DNA of 64,000 nucleotides, taken from assembly GCA_947496145.1 (NCBI GenBank), contig CANMBS010000002.1:1-64000 (forward strand), given 5' to 3'. The DNA is from an uncultured Pseudovibrio sp. (GTDB taxonomy: Bacteria > Pseudomonadota > Alphaproteobacteria > Rhizobiales > Stappiaceae). Of this stretch, positions 26,234 to 34,441 are shown one piece after another. The stretch's first letter is position 1. Each line of letters starts with the position of its first letter. A model generated the notes under the pieces. The model was not told where the DNA came from and searched no databases. It saw only the letters and a list, made by a program, of their open reading frames with translations. The position numbers were made by a program, and so were the translations under genes.

Positions 26234-26932
26234 ATGGAAAACAGTCTACGACAAGAAATGGAGGAGCACAGCGTGCACAACGCGGTACACCGCTTTATTA
26301 TCGCTGATGACCACCCGCTGTTCCGTGGTGCTATGCGTCAAACAATCGAGAAACAGTTTGCATCAGTGAAAATTATTGAGGCTGGTAGCCTTGATGAAGT
26401 CACAACTGCTCTCGATCAGGAAGAAGACGTTGACTTGATCCTGCTGGATCTGTCTATGCCGGGCATGCGAGGGTTTTCTGGTTTAATGTACTTGCGTGCT
26501 CAATATGTGGGCGTGCCAGTTGTTGTCGTTTCAGGTACCGAAGATCCGACTACAATTCGCAGTGCCATAGAGTTTGGAGCATCCGGGTACATTCCAAAGT
26601 CACTTGGTATTGACGTTATTCAGGACGGAGTTTCTGTTGTTCTGGAGGGAGGGGTATGGATCCCGCCAGACATTGACCTGAATACTGTTGACGAAGCAAC
26701 CCAGATGGCTCAGCGTCTTGCATCTCTTACACCGCAGCAAGTGCGCGTGCTGATGATGCTTTCACAAGGATTGCTGAACAAGCAAATCGCCTATGAGTTG
26801 TCTGTGTCGGAAGCAACTGTAAAAGCACACGTTTCTGCGATACTGCAAAAACTAGGTGTTGAAAGCAGAACTCAGGCGGTCATTGCTGCTGCAAAGATTG
26901 AAGCGGGTCAGTGGCAAAGTATTGTTGGCTAA
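26234..26932 (+). CDS. LuxR-type response regulator (CrbR-like)
   Basis: 232 residues: a receiver domain (about 18-140) with acidic pair Asp25-Asp26 and phospho-acceptor Asp72 in LILLDLSMPG, then a LuxR helix-turn-helix (TPQQVRVLMMLSQGLLNKQIAYELSVSEATVKAHVSAIL split over residues about 165-205). It faces the giant symporter-kinase gene and shares the locus with the symporter pair, as in the CrbS/CrbR systems that control acetate use. Start is ATG 26234; GTG 26273, which has a better GGAGGAG site, would trim 13 residues. A longer upstream frame is not protein-like. Confidence 0.88.
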   Translation: MENSLRQEMEEHSVHNAVHRFIIADDHPLFRGAMRQTIEKQFASVKIIEAGSLDEVTTALDQEEDVDLILLDLSMPGMRGFSGLMYLRAQYVGVPVVVVSGTEDPTTIRSAIEFGASGYIPKSLGIDVIQDGVSVVLEGGVWIPPDIDLNTVDEATQMAQRLASLTPQQVRVLMMLSQGLLNKQIAYELSVSEATVKAHVSAILQKLGVESRTQAVIAAAKIEAGQWQSIVG

Positions 26933-26954
26933 AGGTCAGCTGAGACGAGTTTTT

Positions 26955-26980
26955 AAAAGGCGCTCTTTGGAGCGCCTTTT
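26955..26980. terminator. Bidirectional terminator between response regulator and kinase
   Basis: AAAAGGCGCTC-TTTG-GAGCGCCTTTT, a perfect stem with A and T runs. It ends both convergent transcripts. Confidence 0.9.
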
Positions 26981-26997
26981 TCATATCAAAAATTGGG

Positions 26998-29900
26998 TCA
27001 GGTGTCCCCAAGAGCCGCTTTACAGCGCATTAAGTGAGCTCTCAGCACAGCTGGCTTCAAGGGTTTATGGATCATCTCCATATCCTTTTCGCTCGCATCT
27101 GAGCGCACTTCAGCAGTTCTGTCAGCAGTAATCAGCATCGCAGGGAAGTGTACCCCAAACTTCCAGCGCAAATGGACAACGGCCTCAATACCCGTGCCCT
27201 GATCCAGATGATAGTCTGCAAGAATAATGTCAGGCAGGTTATTGTTGTTGTAGATCACTTTTGCCGCTTCCTGAGCGTTGGCAGCAGTCAGTACATTGCA
27301 TTTCCAGGTACGCAGTAGGGACTCCATTCCCTCAAGAATTTGTGGCTCATTATCAATAGCAAGAACATTCAGTCCGGCAAGCTGGCTGACAATTGCGCGA
27401 GGTTGAGCCTGCTTTTCTGCAACTGGCACACTCATGGCTTCTTTAAGCGCTACAGAAAACCGCGAGCCTTTTCCATCTTGTGATTGCAGCGAAACTGTCA
27501 GACCAAGCACTTTGCTGATGCGTTCCACAATGGAGAGCCCAAGTCCCAATCCCGAAGCAATGCGTGCACCATCATCAAGGCGGCGGAATTCAGTGAAAAT
27601 TAGTTCCTGTTGCTTTTCTGGAATTCCAATACCGCTGTCATATACTTCAATGCTGGCCATACCGCCTTGCTTCTTACGCACGCCAACAACCACACCGCCT
27701 TTTGTAGTGTATTTCAGGCCATTGGAAATCAGATTCTGAAGTAGCCGGCGTAGCAATCGTCGATCCGAGCGCACGCAAACCTCTGTCCCCCGAATTGTGA
27801 GTTTCAGTCCTTTTTCTTTAGCTATTGGGGTAAATTCCACCCGAAGAGGATTGAGAATGTCATCCAGCCGGAAAGTTGATATCTCTGGCTTGAATGCCCG
27901 AGTGTCCAGACGGGAGATATCTAAAACTGCACCAATGATCTCTTCGACTGACTCAAGAGAGGCTTCAATATTGCTTACAAGCTTACGGTCCTCCGGGTCT
28001 CCATCGCTAAAGCGGTCTGTAAGGGTAGATGAGTAAAGGCGTGCGGCATTTAGCGGCTGAAGGATGTCATGGCTTGCAGATGCCAGAAAGCGCGTCTTGT
28101 CCTGATAAGCCAGTTCCGCAGTTTTTTTAGCTGCTTCAAGTTGCTCATTCACAAGTGTTAGCTCTTCCGTGCGATCTCGCACACGCAGCTCCAGATTTTC
28201 GTTTGCTCGTGCCAAGGCAGCTTCTGCCAACACGCGCTCTGTGATGTCGGTGAAGCTGGTGACAAGGCCGCCGTATGGCATTGGGCTTGTACGTACTTCC
28301 AGAACGGTACCGGTGCTGACAAGATGTTCCTGATAGGTCTCCTGACGATTGACAAAATTATGCATACGCAAGCTGACAATGTCATCCACATCGCCGTCAC
28401 CATATTCTCCCGCTTCTGCGATGTATCGGATCATCTCCTCAAGAGAGGTGCCAACCTGTCCGAACCGGGCTGGCAGCATCAACATCTCACGAAATTGTCT
28501 GTTCCAGCAAATCAGGCGCAAGTCCTTGTCATAAACTGAAATGCCTTGTCGCACCTGATCCAGAGCAATTTGAAGAAGGTCACGGTTATACTGAATAGCC
28601 TCAGTCGCATCATCAAGAAGCTTGATCGCTTCTTGAGTTCCCGGATCACGCCGTTTGAGCAAGAGAGAGAGCACGAGACGGGCAGATGCAGAACCAATTG
28701 CGCTGGCAAGCAGTTGTTCGGAGAAGCGCAGCATAACAGCATCGGCTTCTTCACTGCTGTCGATAATGATGCGATGCTCAGTTGCAAAGCTGTCAAAAGA
28801 ACGCTGCGTCCGTTCCTCTCCTACATATCTGGATATTGTTGCTTGCAGATCGCCAATGGTCACAGTCGTGCGTAGTTTTCGCAGGACTGGAGTTTGTATC
28901 ATGCCCGAGGGAACAAATGTGTTAGCCTGAATGCGCTCGATTGCAGTAGGTTGCCGCATGAAGGAAAACACGATGTAAAAAACAAGGCCAACGAACAGGC
29001 TCCATAAGGTGCCGTGTACGAAGGGGTCCATCTGAAGATAAAACAGGGCTTCAGGCTTTAGAATTTCGATGCCGAATGGCCCATAGGTCATAATATCGAA
29101 GCCAAAAATGTTTTCTCGTGCAAACACCGGCAACAGCAGGGTGTAAAACCACACAACGAAACCGGCTGTCATGCTGGCAATTGCGCCACGTGCAGTCGCT
29201 CTGCGCCAAATCAGTCCGCCGATGAAAGCCGGGGCGAACTGTGCCAGCGCCGCAAAGGAAAGCAGGCCAATACTGGACAGGGCGGCGCTGTCACCAGCAA
29301 CACGGTAATAGACGTAACTTCCCAGAATTACGATGAAGATCGACATGCGGCGGATACCAAGCACCAGCAAGCTCATATCTTCACCAGAGGTGGAGATGAT
29401 CTCATCTTCACTCCGGCGACGTAAAATGACAGGCATAACCAGATCGTTGGAAACCATAATTGAAAGTGCCACGGTCGTCACAATCACCATGGCTGTTGCT
29501 GCGGAAAGTCCTCCGATAAAGACAAGTAATGTCAGCCAGTCCGCATCATATGCTCGCGGCAATGCAAGGACGAACATATCTGGATCAACAGATCCCCCTA
29601 AGATTGTGAGACCAGCAAGTGCAATAGGCACCACAAATAAGTTGATCAGAATCAGATAAAGCGGAAACAGCCATGTTGCGCGTTTTAGTTCTGCCTCGCT
29701 GTTGTATTCCGTCACAGTGACATGGAATTGTCTGGGGAGCAGAACAATTGAGAATAGTGACAACAGTGTAATAACGGCCCATTTACTTGGGTTAATGTTA
29801 GAAAAGAGGTCTCCCGCATTGTGCGTATTGGCGAATGAGGCTTCCAGCAGGTCCCATGGGCCATCAAACAAGATGAATGTCACCCAGATACCAACAGCGA

Positions 29901-30531
29901 GGAAAGCAATCAGCTTGACAACAGCCTCAGCGGCAACGGAAAGCATGAGGCCTTCCTGATGTTCTGTCGCGTCAATGTGCCGGGTGCCAAACAACCATGT
30001 GAAAACGGCCATGAAGATGGCAATCATCAAGGTTTCATCACCAAAAATGGAAATATCCGCTGCACCTAACGACAGAAGCGGGTGTAAAACGATGGTGCCA
30101 ACAGATAGATCCAGCGCCTTGAGTTGTAAGGCAATGTAGGGGATTATCCCGATGGCGGCAATTAACGTAACAATTGCACCAACCATTGGGTTTTTGCCAT
30201 ATCGTGCAGCAATAAAGTCAGCGACCGAGGTGATCTTTTCAGCTTTTGCAAGCTGTATCACTCGCAAAATCAACGGGTATCCGAAAGCAAAGATAAGGAT
30301 CGGTCCTAAGTAAATTGCAATGAACTCAAACCCGTCGCGAGAAGCGGAGCCGACAGAGCCGAAGAAAGTCCAGGAAGTGCAATAAACGGAAAGTGAAAGT
30401 GCATAAATAAGAGGCCGTCCGCGAGATTTTTTTACACGGGTCTTCGCAACTTTGTCTCCGTAGCTGGCAATTGCAAACAAGAATAATATGTACGCCAGAG
30501 CGACAAGGACTACGATCCAACCTTGTAGCAT
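26998..30531 (-). CDS. hybrid histidine kinase with N-terminal sodium:solute symporter domain (CrbS-like)
   Basis: 1177 residues. Residues about 1-500 form an SSS/SLC5 transporter domain with about 13 membrane helices (e.g. YALSLSVYCTSWTFFGSVGS). A PAS-like domain follows (about 660-760, ISVYDKDLRLICWNRQFREM), then a HisKA helix with His821 in LASASHDILQP, a HATPase domain (NLISNGLKYT and GSGLGLSIVERIS-like GLGLGLSIVERIS), and a C-terminal receiver with its Asp near residue 1107 (IILADYHLDQG). This is the CrbS class, which senses or transports a small carboxylate and signals to a LuxR-type regulator. Start ATG 30531 has GGGGAAG upstream. Confidence 0.92.
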   Translation of the reverse strand: MLQGWIVVLVALAYILFLFAIASYGDKVAKTRVKKSRGRPLIYALSLSVYCTSWTFFGSVGSASRDGFEFIAIYLGPILIFAFGYPLILRVIQLAKAEKITSVADFIAARYGKNPMVGAIVTLIAAIGIIPYIALQLKALDLSVGTIVLHPLLSLGAADISIFGDETLMIAIFMAVFTWLFGTRHIDATEHQEGLMLSVAAEAVVKLIAFLAVGIWVTFILFDGPWDLLEASFANTHNAGDLFSNINPSKWAVITLLSLFSIVLLPRQFHVTVTEYNSEAELKRATWLFPLYLILINLFVVPIALAGLTILGGSVDPDMFVLALPRAYDADWLTLLVFIGGLSAATAMVIVTTVALSIMVSNDLVMPVILRRRSEDEIISTSGEDMSLLVLGIRRMSIFIVILGSYVYYRVAGDSAALSSIGLLSFAALAQFAPAFIGGLIWRRATARGAIASMTAGFVVWFYTLLLPVFARENIFGFDIMTYGPFGIEILKPEALFYLQMDPFVHGTLWSLFVGLVFYIVFSFMRQPTAIERIQANTFVPSGMIQTPVLRKLRTTVTIGDLQATISRYVGEERTQRSFDSFATEHRIIIDSSEEADAVMLRFSEQLLASAIGSASARLVLSLLLKRRDPGTQEAIKLLDDATEAIQYNRDLLQIALDQVRQGISVYDKDLRLICWNRQFREMLMLPARFGQVGTSLEEMIRYIAEAGEYGDGDVDDIVSLRMHNFVNRQETYQEHLVSTGTVLEVRTSPMPYGGLVTSFTDITERVLAEAALARANENLELRVRDRTEELTLVNEQLEAAKKTAELAYQDKTRFLASASHDILQPLNAARLYSSTLTDRFSDGDPEDRKLVSNIEASLESVEEIIGAVLDISRLDTRAFKPEISTFRLDDILNPLRVEFTPIAKEKGLKLTIRGTEVCVRSDRRLLRRLLQNLISNGLKYTTKGGVVVGVRKKQGGMASIEVYDSGIGIPEKQQELIFTEFRRLDDGARIASGLGLGLSIVERISKVLGLTVSLQSQDGKGSRFSVALKEAMSVPVAEKQAQPRAIVSQLAGLNVLAIDNEPQILEGMESLLRTWKCNVLTAANAQEAAKVIYNNNNLPDIILADYHLDQGTGIEAVVHLRWKFGVHFPAMLITADRTAEVRSDASEKDMEMIHKPLKPAVLRAHLMRCKAALGDT

Positions 30532-30677
30532 GCTTCCCCCGCCGAGCGTTTGCGCTCGCTAATTCCATTAAATGTTTTTTGTCTCTCAGTAGTGCACAGT
30601 TGACCGATATTATGCGAAAGGCAAGGGCTCACTACGAGTTATCGCGTGTTTGTAACTGTAGAATTTAAAAGACCTTG

Positions 30678-31418
30678 ATGAAAGGCAATAGGTTGGGACA
30701 ACAACGCAATTCTACGAGATTAAAGCAGCAAGGTGCCTTTGCAAAAATTGAGAGTATTGCTCTTGATAGGCCAGGTTTGTTGAAACGCCTTTATACTCGT
30801 TTATTTCGGCGTTCTGATTTGGACAACCTTCAGAAACTCAGAGAGTATCTGGAAAGAAGTGCTGCTTACCTCACCCATGAGAACGTATTGGAATATTTTC
30901 GTTCACGGGCAGGTGTTCATTGGATGCGGTTGCAAAGTGAGAGAAAATTTCACCAGGCGCTGGAAGTCTCCCAATGGAAGTCCTTTGCAATTGGAGTGGA
31001 ACTGGTTGCTGAGATGGCTTTGATCGTACTGCGCAATAAATGCAGAACTGATCCGCAAGATCTGGCTGGAATGTTGAGTCAGTTGCTCAGAGAGGTTTTG
31101 ATGGAACATGCGCAATTTAAAACCAGCCCGAAAGAAGAATGGCACAGCGCAGTGTCGACCATACAGGCGAAGTTGCGTACAGTTGCTTTGGTATCGCCCA
31201 AAAGTATCCCGGTCCTTGCTGCGACACACACTTCAAATGTGTTTGCTTGCCTATCGGTTCACAATCACCTGCATGCGCATGATGAGCTACGGCTGCAAAA
31301 CAATCTCAAACTGAACTTGCTTCAGTTACAGCACGAATTTTCCATAAGGGCCAATAGAAGGGCACTTGTTGCACTGGCAGATAAGCTTCAGGCTAGGTCT
31401 GATGATCCCGAGCGCTGA
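30678..31418 (+). CDS. Hypothetical protein
   Basis: 246 residues from ATG 30678. No family recognised. It is mostly alpha-helical by composition, cytoplasmic (no signal peptide or membrane helix), with a basic N-terminus (RLKQQGAF, LLKRLYTRLFRRSDLD) and histidine-rich stretches near the end (SVHNHLHAHDELRLQ). It is transcribed away from the symporter-kinase gene with about 150 nt between them. Low GC at third positions relative to the fad and paa genes. Confidence 0.6.
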   Translation: MKGNRLGQQRNSTRLKQQGAFAKIESIALDRPGLLKRLYTRLFRRSDLDNLQKLREYLERSAAYLTHENVLEYFRSRAGVHWMRLQSERKFHQALEVSQWKSFAIGVELVAEMALIVLRNKCRTDPQDLAGMLSQLLREVLMEHAQFKTSPKEEWHSAVSTIQAKLRTVALVSPKSIPVLAATHTSNVFACLSVHNHLHAHDELRLQNNLKLNLLQLQHEFSIRANRRALVALADKLQARSDDPER

Positions 31419-31936
31419 CTTGAATATACCGTTTTTCGGTGTGAGTCTGAGCAAAGTTGCTGTTCCGAGCAAGCAAAGTTCAATTTAAAGGCGTTGTAGC
31501 GGTGGAAAACTAGGTTACCCCTGCAAAGGGTACTGCGGCAAATAAGCACCGTATAAGTGCAGCTTCTTACGACTTTTGGCTTAGTTTAAGATCTCGCATC
31601 TCTGATAGTAGCGCCTTTCTTTTTAGATTTTTTCAACTTTTCCAAAAGGCACCTTACCCAAATTACCCACGGGTTTTGTGGGGTTTATATGATTTAGTTG
31701 CTCGTGATGATGATGGTATGACGCGAGTTTCGCCGTTCAATTTCATTGACCGAAGGTATTTTTTGACGTTGGGAAAGGAATACATACCTTTGATATATCA
31801 AATGGATTTAAGAGGTTAGTTGGCAAATCAGTCGCAACCTAGGTGATTGACCTAGCTTAGACCTTAGGATAGCAGGTTAGTCAAAATACCCATCTCGATT
31901 GCCTTCGGGTGAGCCAATAACAATTAGGAAACTACA
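31419..31936. other. Long intergenic region before fixL
   Basis: 518 nt, AT-rich, with no convincing gene. It contains the perfect 14-bp palindrome TTTGATATATCAAA (31791-31804 region), a small inverted repeat CTAGGT-N5-ACCTAG shortly after it, and ACCG-TTTTT-CGGT just after the upstream gene. The first is like an FNR/FixK box shortened by two bases (TTGA-N4-TCAA). Could hold the fixL promoter and possibly a small RNA; neither is proven. Confidence 0.4.
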
Positions 31937-33043
31937 ATGGTCTCCTCTTCTTGCTTGCATAGTGTTCTGGATACAGCGGTCAACGGTATCATCGTTATCG
32001 ATGATAACGCGACCGTACTGATTTATAATCGTGCCTGTGAGAGACTATTTGGCTACACAAGTGATGAAGTTGTTGGCAAGAATGTAAAACTTCTGATGCC
32101 AGAACCTGTTGCAAGCCAGCATGATCAGTTCATCCTGAACTATCTTAAGACCGGTGCGGCTAAAGTGGTTGGTATCGGTCGTGAGGTCATTGCTCGTCAC
32201 AAAGATGGAACCGAAATACCGATTGAGTTGTCAGTGGGTGAGGCGCAGACCGAAAGTGGTCACCAGTTTATTGGTGTCCTGAAAGATCTGCGTGCAACGA
32301 AAGAATATGAGGAGCGCCTCCGCGTGCTCCAGTCAAACCTTGTAACCATGACGCGCGTGAATGCACTCGATGAGATGGGGGCAGCGATTGCTCATGAAGT
32401 CAATCAGCCCCTAACAGCATTGATGCTCTACCTGCAAACAGCAACTCGTCGTGCAAAGTCTGGCGACGCGCCTGATGAGGCGATGGTCAGCCTTATGGAA
32501 AAAGCTGTTTCAGAAGCTGAGCGCGCCGGACAAATCATTCAGCGTATGCGTACCTTTGTTGAACGTCAGGCACCTCAGTGCATTGGAACCGGCCTAGCTT
32601 CGCTTATAGACGATTGCATTGAGTTGGTGCGAGTTGGCCACGAAGACAATGATGTGGAGTTTCTTTCAACGTTTTCTGACTATGACTACCAGCTGGAGTT
32701 GGATTCCGTACAGGTGCAACAAATTCTTGTAAACTTGATCCGAAATGCAGGTGAGGCTGTAAAGGAACAAGTTGTAAAGCAAGTAGTTGTGTCTGTTGAA
32801 CGTGACAACGACAATGTGTTCGTTAAGGTTTCAGATACTGGTCCGGGTCTGGATGAAGAGGCAGTTTCACACCTCTTTAAGGCCTTTACTGGGACAAAGC
32901 GGCGCGGTTTAGGTATTGGACTTGCGATTTCTCGCAGTATAGCCCAAAACCATGGCGGAGATTTACTTGTCGAGCCTTATGAGGAAGGTAAAGGTGCAAC
33001 CTTCACTTTGCGGCTTCCCGTAAACGCAAAAGCAACAAGCTGA
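31937..33043 (+). CDS. fixL: soluble oxygen-sensing histidine kinase FixL
   Basis: 368 residues with one PAS domain (about 6-125) and a kinase core, and no membrane segments. The haem PAS pattern is present: the predicted proximal haem ligand is His62 in SQHDQFI, and Arg82 in VVGIGREV matches the distal arginine (R220 of Bradyrhizobium FixL). Two other pocket positions differ: Asn68 for R206 and Lys76 for H214. The phospho-acceptor is His153 in AIAHEVNQPL; the ATPase domain has NLIRNAGEAV and RRGLGIGLAIS. FixL phosphorylates FixJ when oxygen falls. The gene precedes fixJ by 46 nt. Confidence 0.9.
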   Translation: MVSSSCLHSVLDTAVNGIIVIDDNATVLIYNRACERLFGYTSDEVVGKNVKLLMPEPVASQHDQFILNYLKTGAAKVVGIGREVIARHKDGTEIPIELSVGEAQTESGHQFIGVLKDLRATKEYEERLRVLQSNLVTMTRVNALDEMGAAIAHEVNQPLTALMLYLQTATRRAKSGDAPDEAMVSLMEKAVSEAERAGQIIQRMRTFVERQAPQCIGTGLASLIDDCIELVRVGHEDNDVEFLSTFSDYDYQLELDSVQVQQILVNLIRNAGEAVKEQVVKQVVVSVERDNDNVFVKVSDTGPGLDEEAVSHLFKAFTGTKRRGLGIGLAISRSIAQNHGGDLLVEPYEEGKGATFTLRLPVNAKATS

Positions 33044-33089
33044 GCTGTAGCTGTTGTATAAAACAAAAAGAATAAGGACCTGTGTAATC

Positions 33090-33698
33090 ATGACAATGCC
33101 GTCTGTTATCCATATTGTTGACGATGACCCAGCGGTTCGCGATGCGCTTTCTCTCTTGTTTGAAACAGAAGGCTTTCGCGTCAAATCCTTTGCAAACGCA
33201 GAAGAGTTTCTGAATGGTGTTGAAGAAGAAACACCAAACTGCGTTCTTCTTGATGTTCACATGCCGGGACGTTCAGGCATCGATATTCTGAAGAGCCTGA
33301 ACGGCGAAAAATTCCCGGCGCCGATATTCATCATTTCTGGTCAGGGTGATATTCCGATGGCTGTCGAGGCGATTAAATCTGGTGCCTACGACTTTATCGA
33401 AAAGCCGTTCGATGTTGAGTCCATCATTTCTCGCGTACGCGAGGCGGTTTCCAGAGCTGCTCAGGCAAGTGGTGCAAACACTCTGACGTTCCCGGGTGCA
33501 GAAACACTGACACCACGTGAGCGTCAAGTGCTTTCTGAAATTACTGCCGGGTCCTCAAATAAGGAAGCGGGTCGCAACCTGAAGATTTCCCCGCGTACAG
33601 TTGAAGTTCATCGTGCACGCATCATGGAAAAACTGGGTGCCCGCAATGCGGCTGATTTGGTTCGTATTGTTTTGACTGGAGAGCCGCCAGCAGCGTGA
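33090..33698 (+). CDS. fixJ: response regulator FixJ
   Basis: 202 residues from ATG 33090, which has AAGGAC upstream. The receiver domain has Asp11-Asp13 in HIVDDDPAV, phospho-acceptor Asp55 in CVLLDVHMPGRSG and the lysine in FIEKPFD. The C-terminal LuxR domain has TPRERQVLSEI and SPRTVEVHRARIMEKL. Phospho-FixJ activates the fixK promoter in related bacteria. It is downstream of fixL and upstream of a lone receiver gene. Confidence 0.93.
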   Translation: MTMPSVIHIVDDDPAVRDALSLLFETEGFRVKSFANAEEFLNGVEEETPNCVLLDVHMPGRSGIDILKSLNGEKFPAPIFIISGQGDIPMAVEAIKSGAYDFIEKPFDVESIISRVREAVSRAAQASGANTLTFPGAETLTPRERQVLSEITAGSSNKEAGRNLKISPRTVEVHRARIMEKLGARNAADLVRIVLTGEPPAA

Positions 33699-33800
33699 GT
33701 TGACTAAGCTCAGGCAAGGTTGCCAATAGTATACTTTCGGCCTATCTTGCCGGTTTCGCGTGTTACTACGCATTACAAGACCCCGACGCTTGTTTATGTT

Positions 33801-33847
33801 GGCTCATGAGACAAAGTGCTGCACCTTGGCGTTTTGTCCCATGAGCC
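33801..33847 (+). repeat. Long inverted repeat between fixJ and the lone receiver gene
   Basis: Left arm GGCTCATGAGACAAAG (33801-33816) and right arm TTTTGTCCCATGAGCC (33832-33847) pair at 14 of 16 positions around a 15-nt loop. There is no T tract after the right arm, so it is not a classical terminator. It ends one base before a possible GTG start, and 25 nt before the better TTG start of the receiver gene, so in mRNA it would lie directly beside the translation start. Confidence 0.7.
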
Positions 33848-33871
33848 GTGAGAACAGCGCCGGGGTTTATT

Positions 33872-34207
33872 TTGATCTATATCGTCGAAGATGATCTATC
33901 TGTTCGTGATGCAATTACTAAAATGTTTGAGAGCCTTGAGTACTCTTGCGAAGCATTTGCGGATGGGGAATCGTTCCTCGCAGATGCAGCATTGCGTGTA
34001 GATGATACTGTTTTTGTAGATCTCCACCTCCCGGGAATCGATGGCTCAGAGCTCATTGCTCAGGTTGCAGCTTTGGATGAAGCGCCACAAATTGTCGCAA
34101 TCACGGGGCAACCACTTTGGAAGATTACTCGCGAGCTGCCCAAAATACCATCAACTCCGATTGTTCGTAAGCCGTTGAAAGAACAGGATTTATTGGAATT
34201 TATCTAA
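33872..34207 (+). CDS. stand-alone receiver-domain protein (possibly FixT-like)
   Basis: 111 residues consisting only of a receiver domain: acidic pair Asp7-Asp8 in IYIVEDDLSV, Asp50 in VFVDLHLPGIDG, the Thr in AITGQP and the Lys in IVRKPLKE are all kept. There is no output domain. FixT of Sinorhizobium and Caulobacter is a receiver-like inhibitor of FixL and is encoded in such loci, so a feedback role is possible but similarity is too weak to name it. Start chosen is TTG 33872 (GGGG 6 nt upstream, and receivers usually begin at this point); GTG 33848 would add eight residues. Confidence 0.75.
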   Translation: MIYIVEDDLSVRDAITKMFESLEYSCEAFADGESFLADAALRVDDTVFVDLHLPGIDGSELIAQVAALDEAPQIVAITGQPLWKITRELPKIPSTPIVRKPLKEQDLLEFI

Positions 34208-34231
34208 ACTTGATTTAACGCAAAAAAACGT

Positions 34232-34245
34232 TTGAGAGAGATCAA
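34232..34245. promoter_or_regulatory. FixK/FNR box upstream of fixK
   Basis: TTGAGAGAGATCAA fits TTGA-N6-TCAA exactly. Its centre lies about 203 nt before the fixK start; a class II promoter would start near 34280, with GATAAG (34269-34274) as -10, leaving a long leader. Suggests autoregulation of fixK. Confidence 0.65.
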
Positions 34246-34441
34246 AACATCTCACAGAAAATAAAGTCGATAAGTTTTAATGCGTATTTTGGCGTTGCAT
34301 TCTAATCAGTAAATCTGCATCAAAAGCTCATGCAGGCAATGACGGATGTTTGCGTGAGTGGAAAGGCATTTAGAGAATAACTGAATAGTTCTAGCTATTT
34401 GCCAAGGCACGATGTTGCGGAAGTATCCGCGAGGAGGGATT

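Noticed and set aside
31791-31804. FixK/FNR box before fixL
   Set aside because: Spacing between half-sites is four rather than six bases; kept only as a palindrome.
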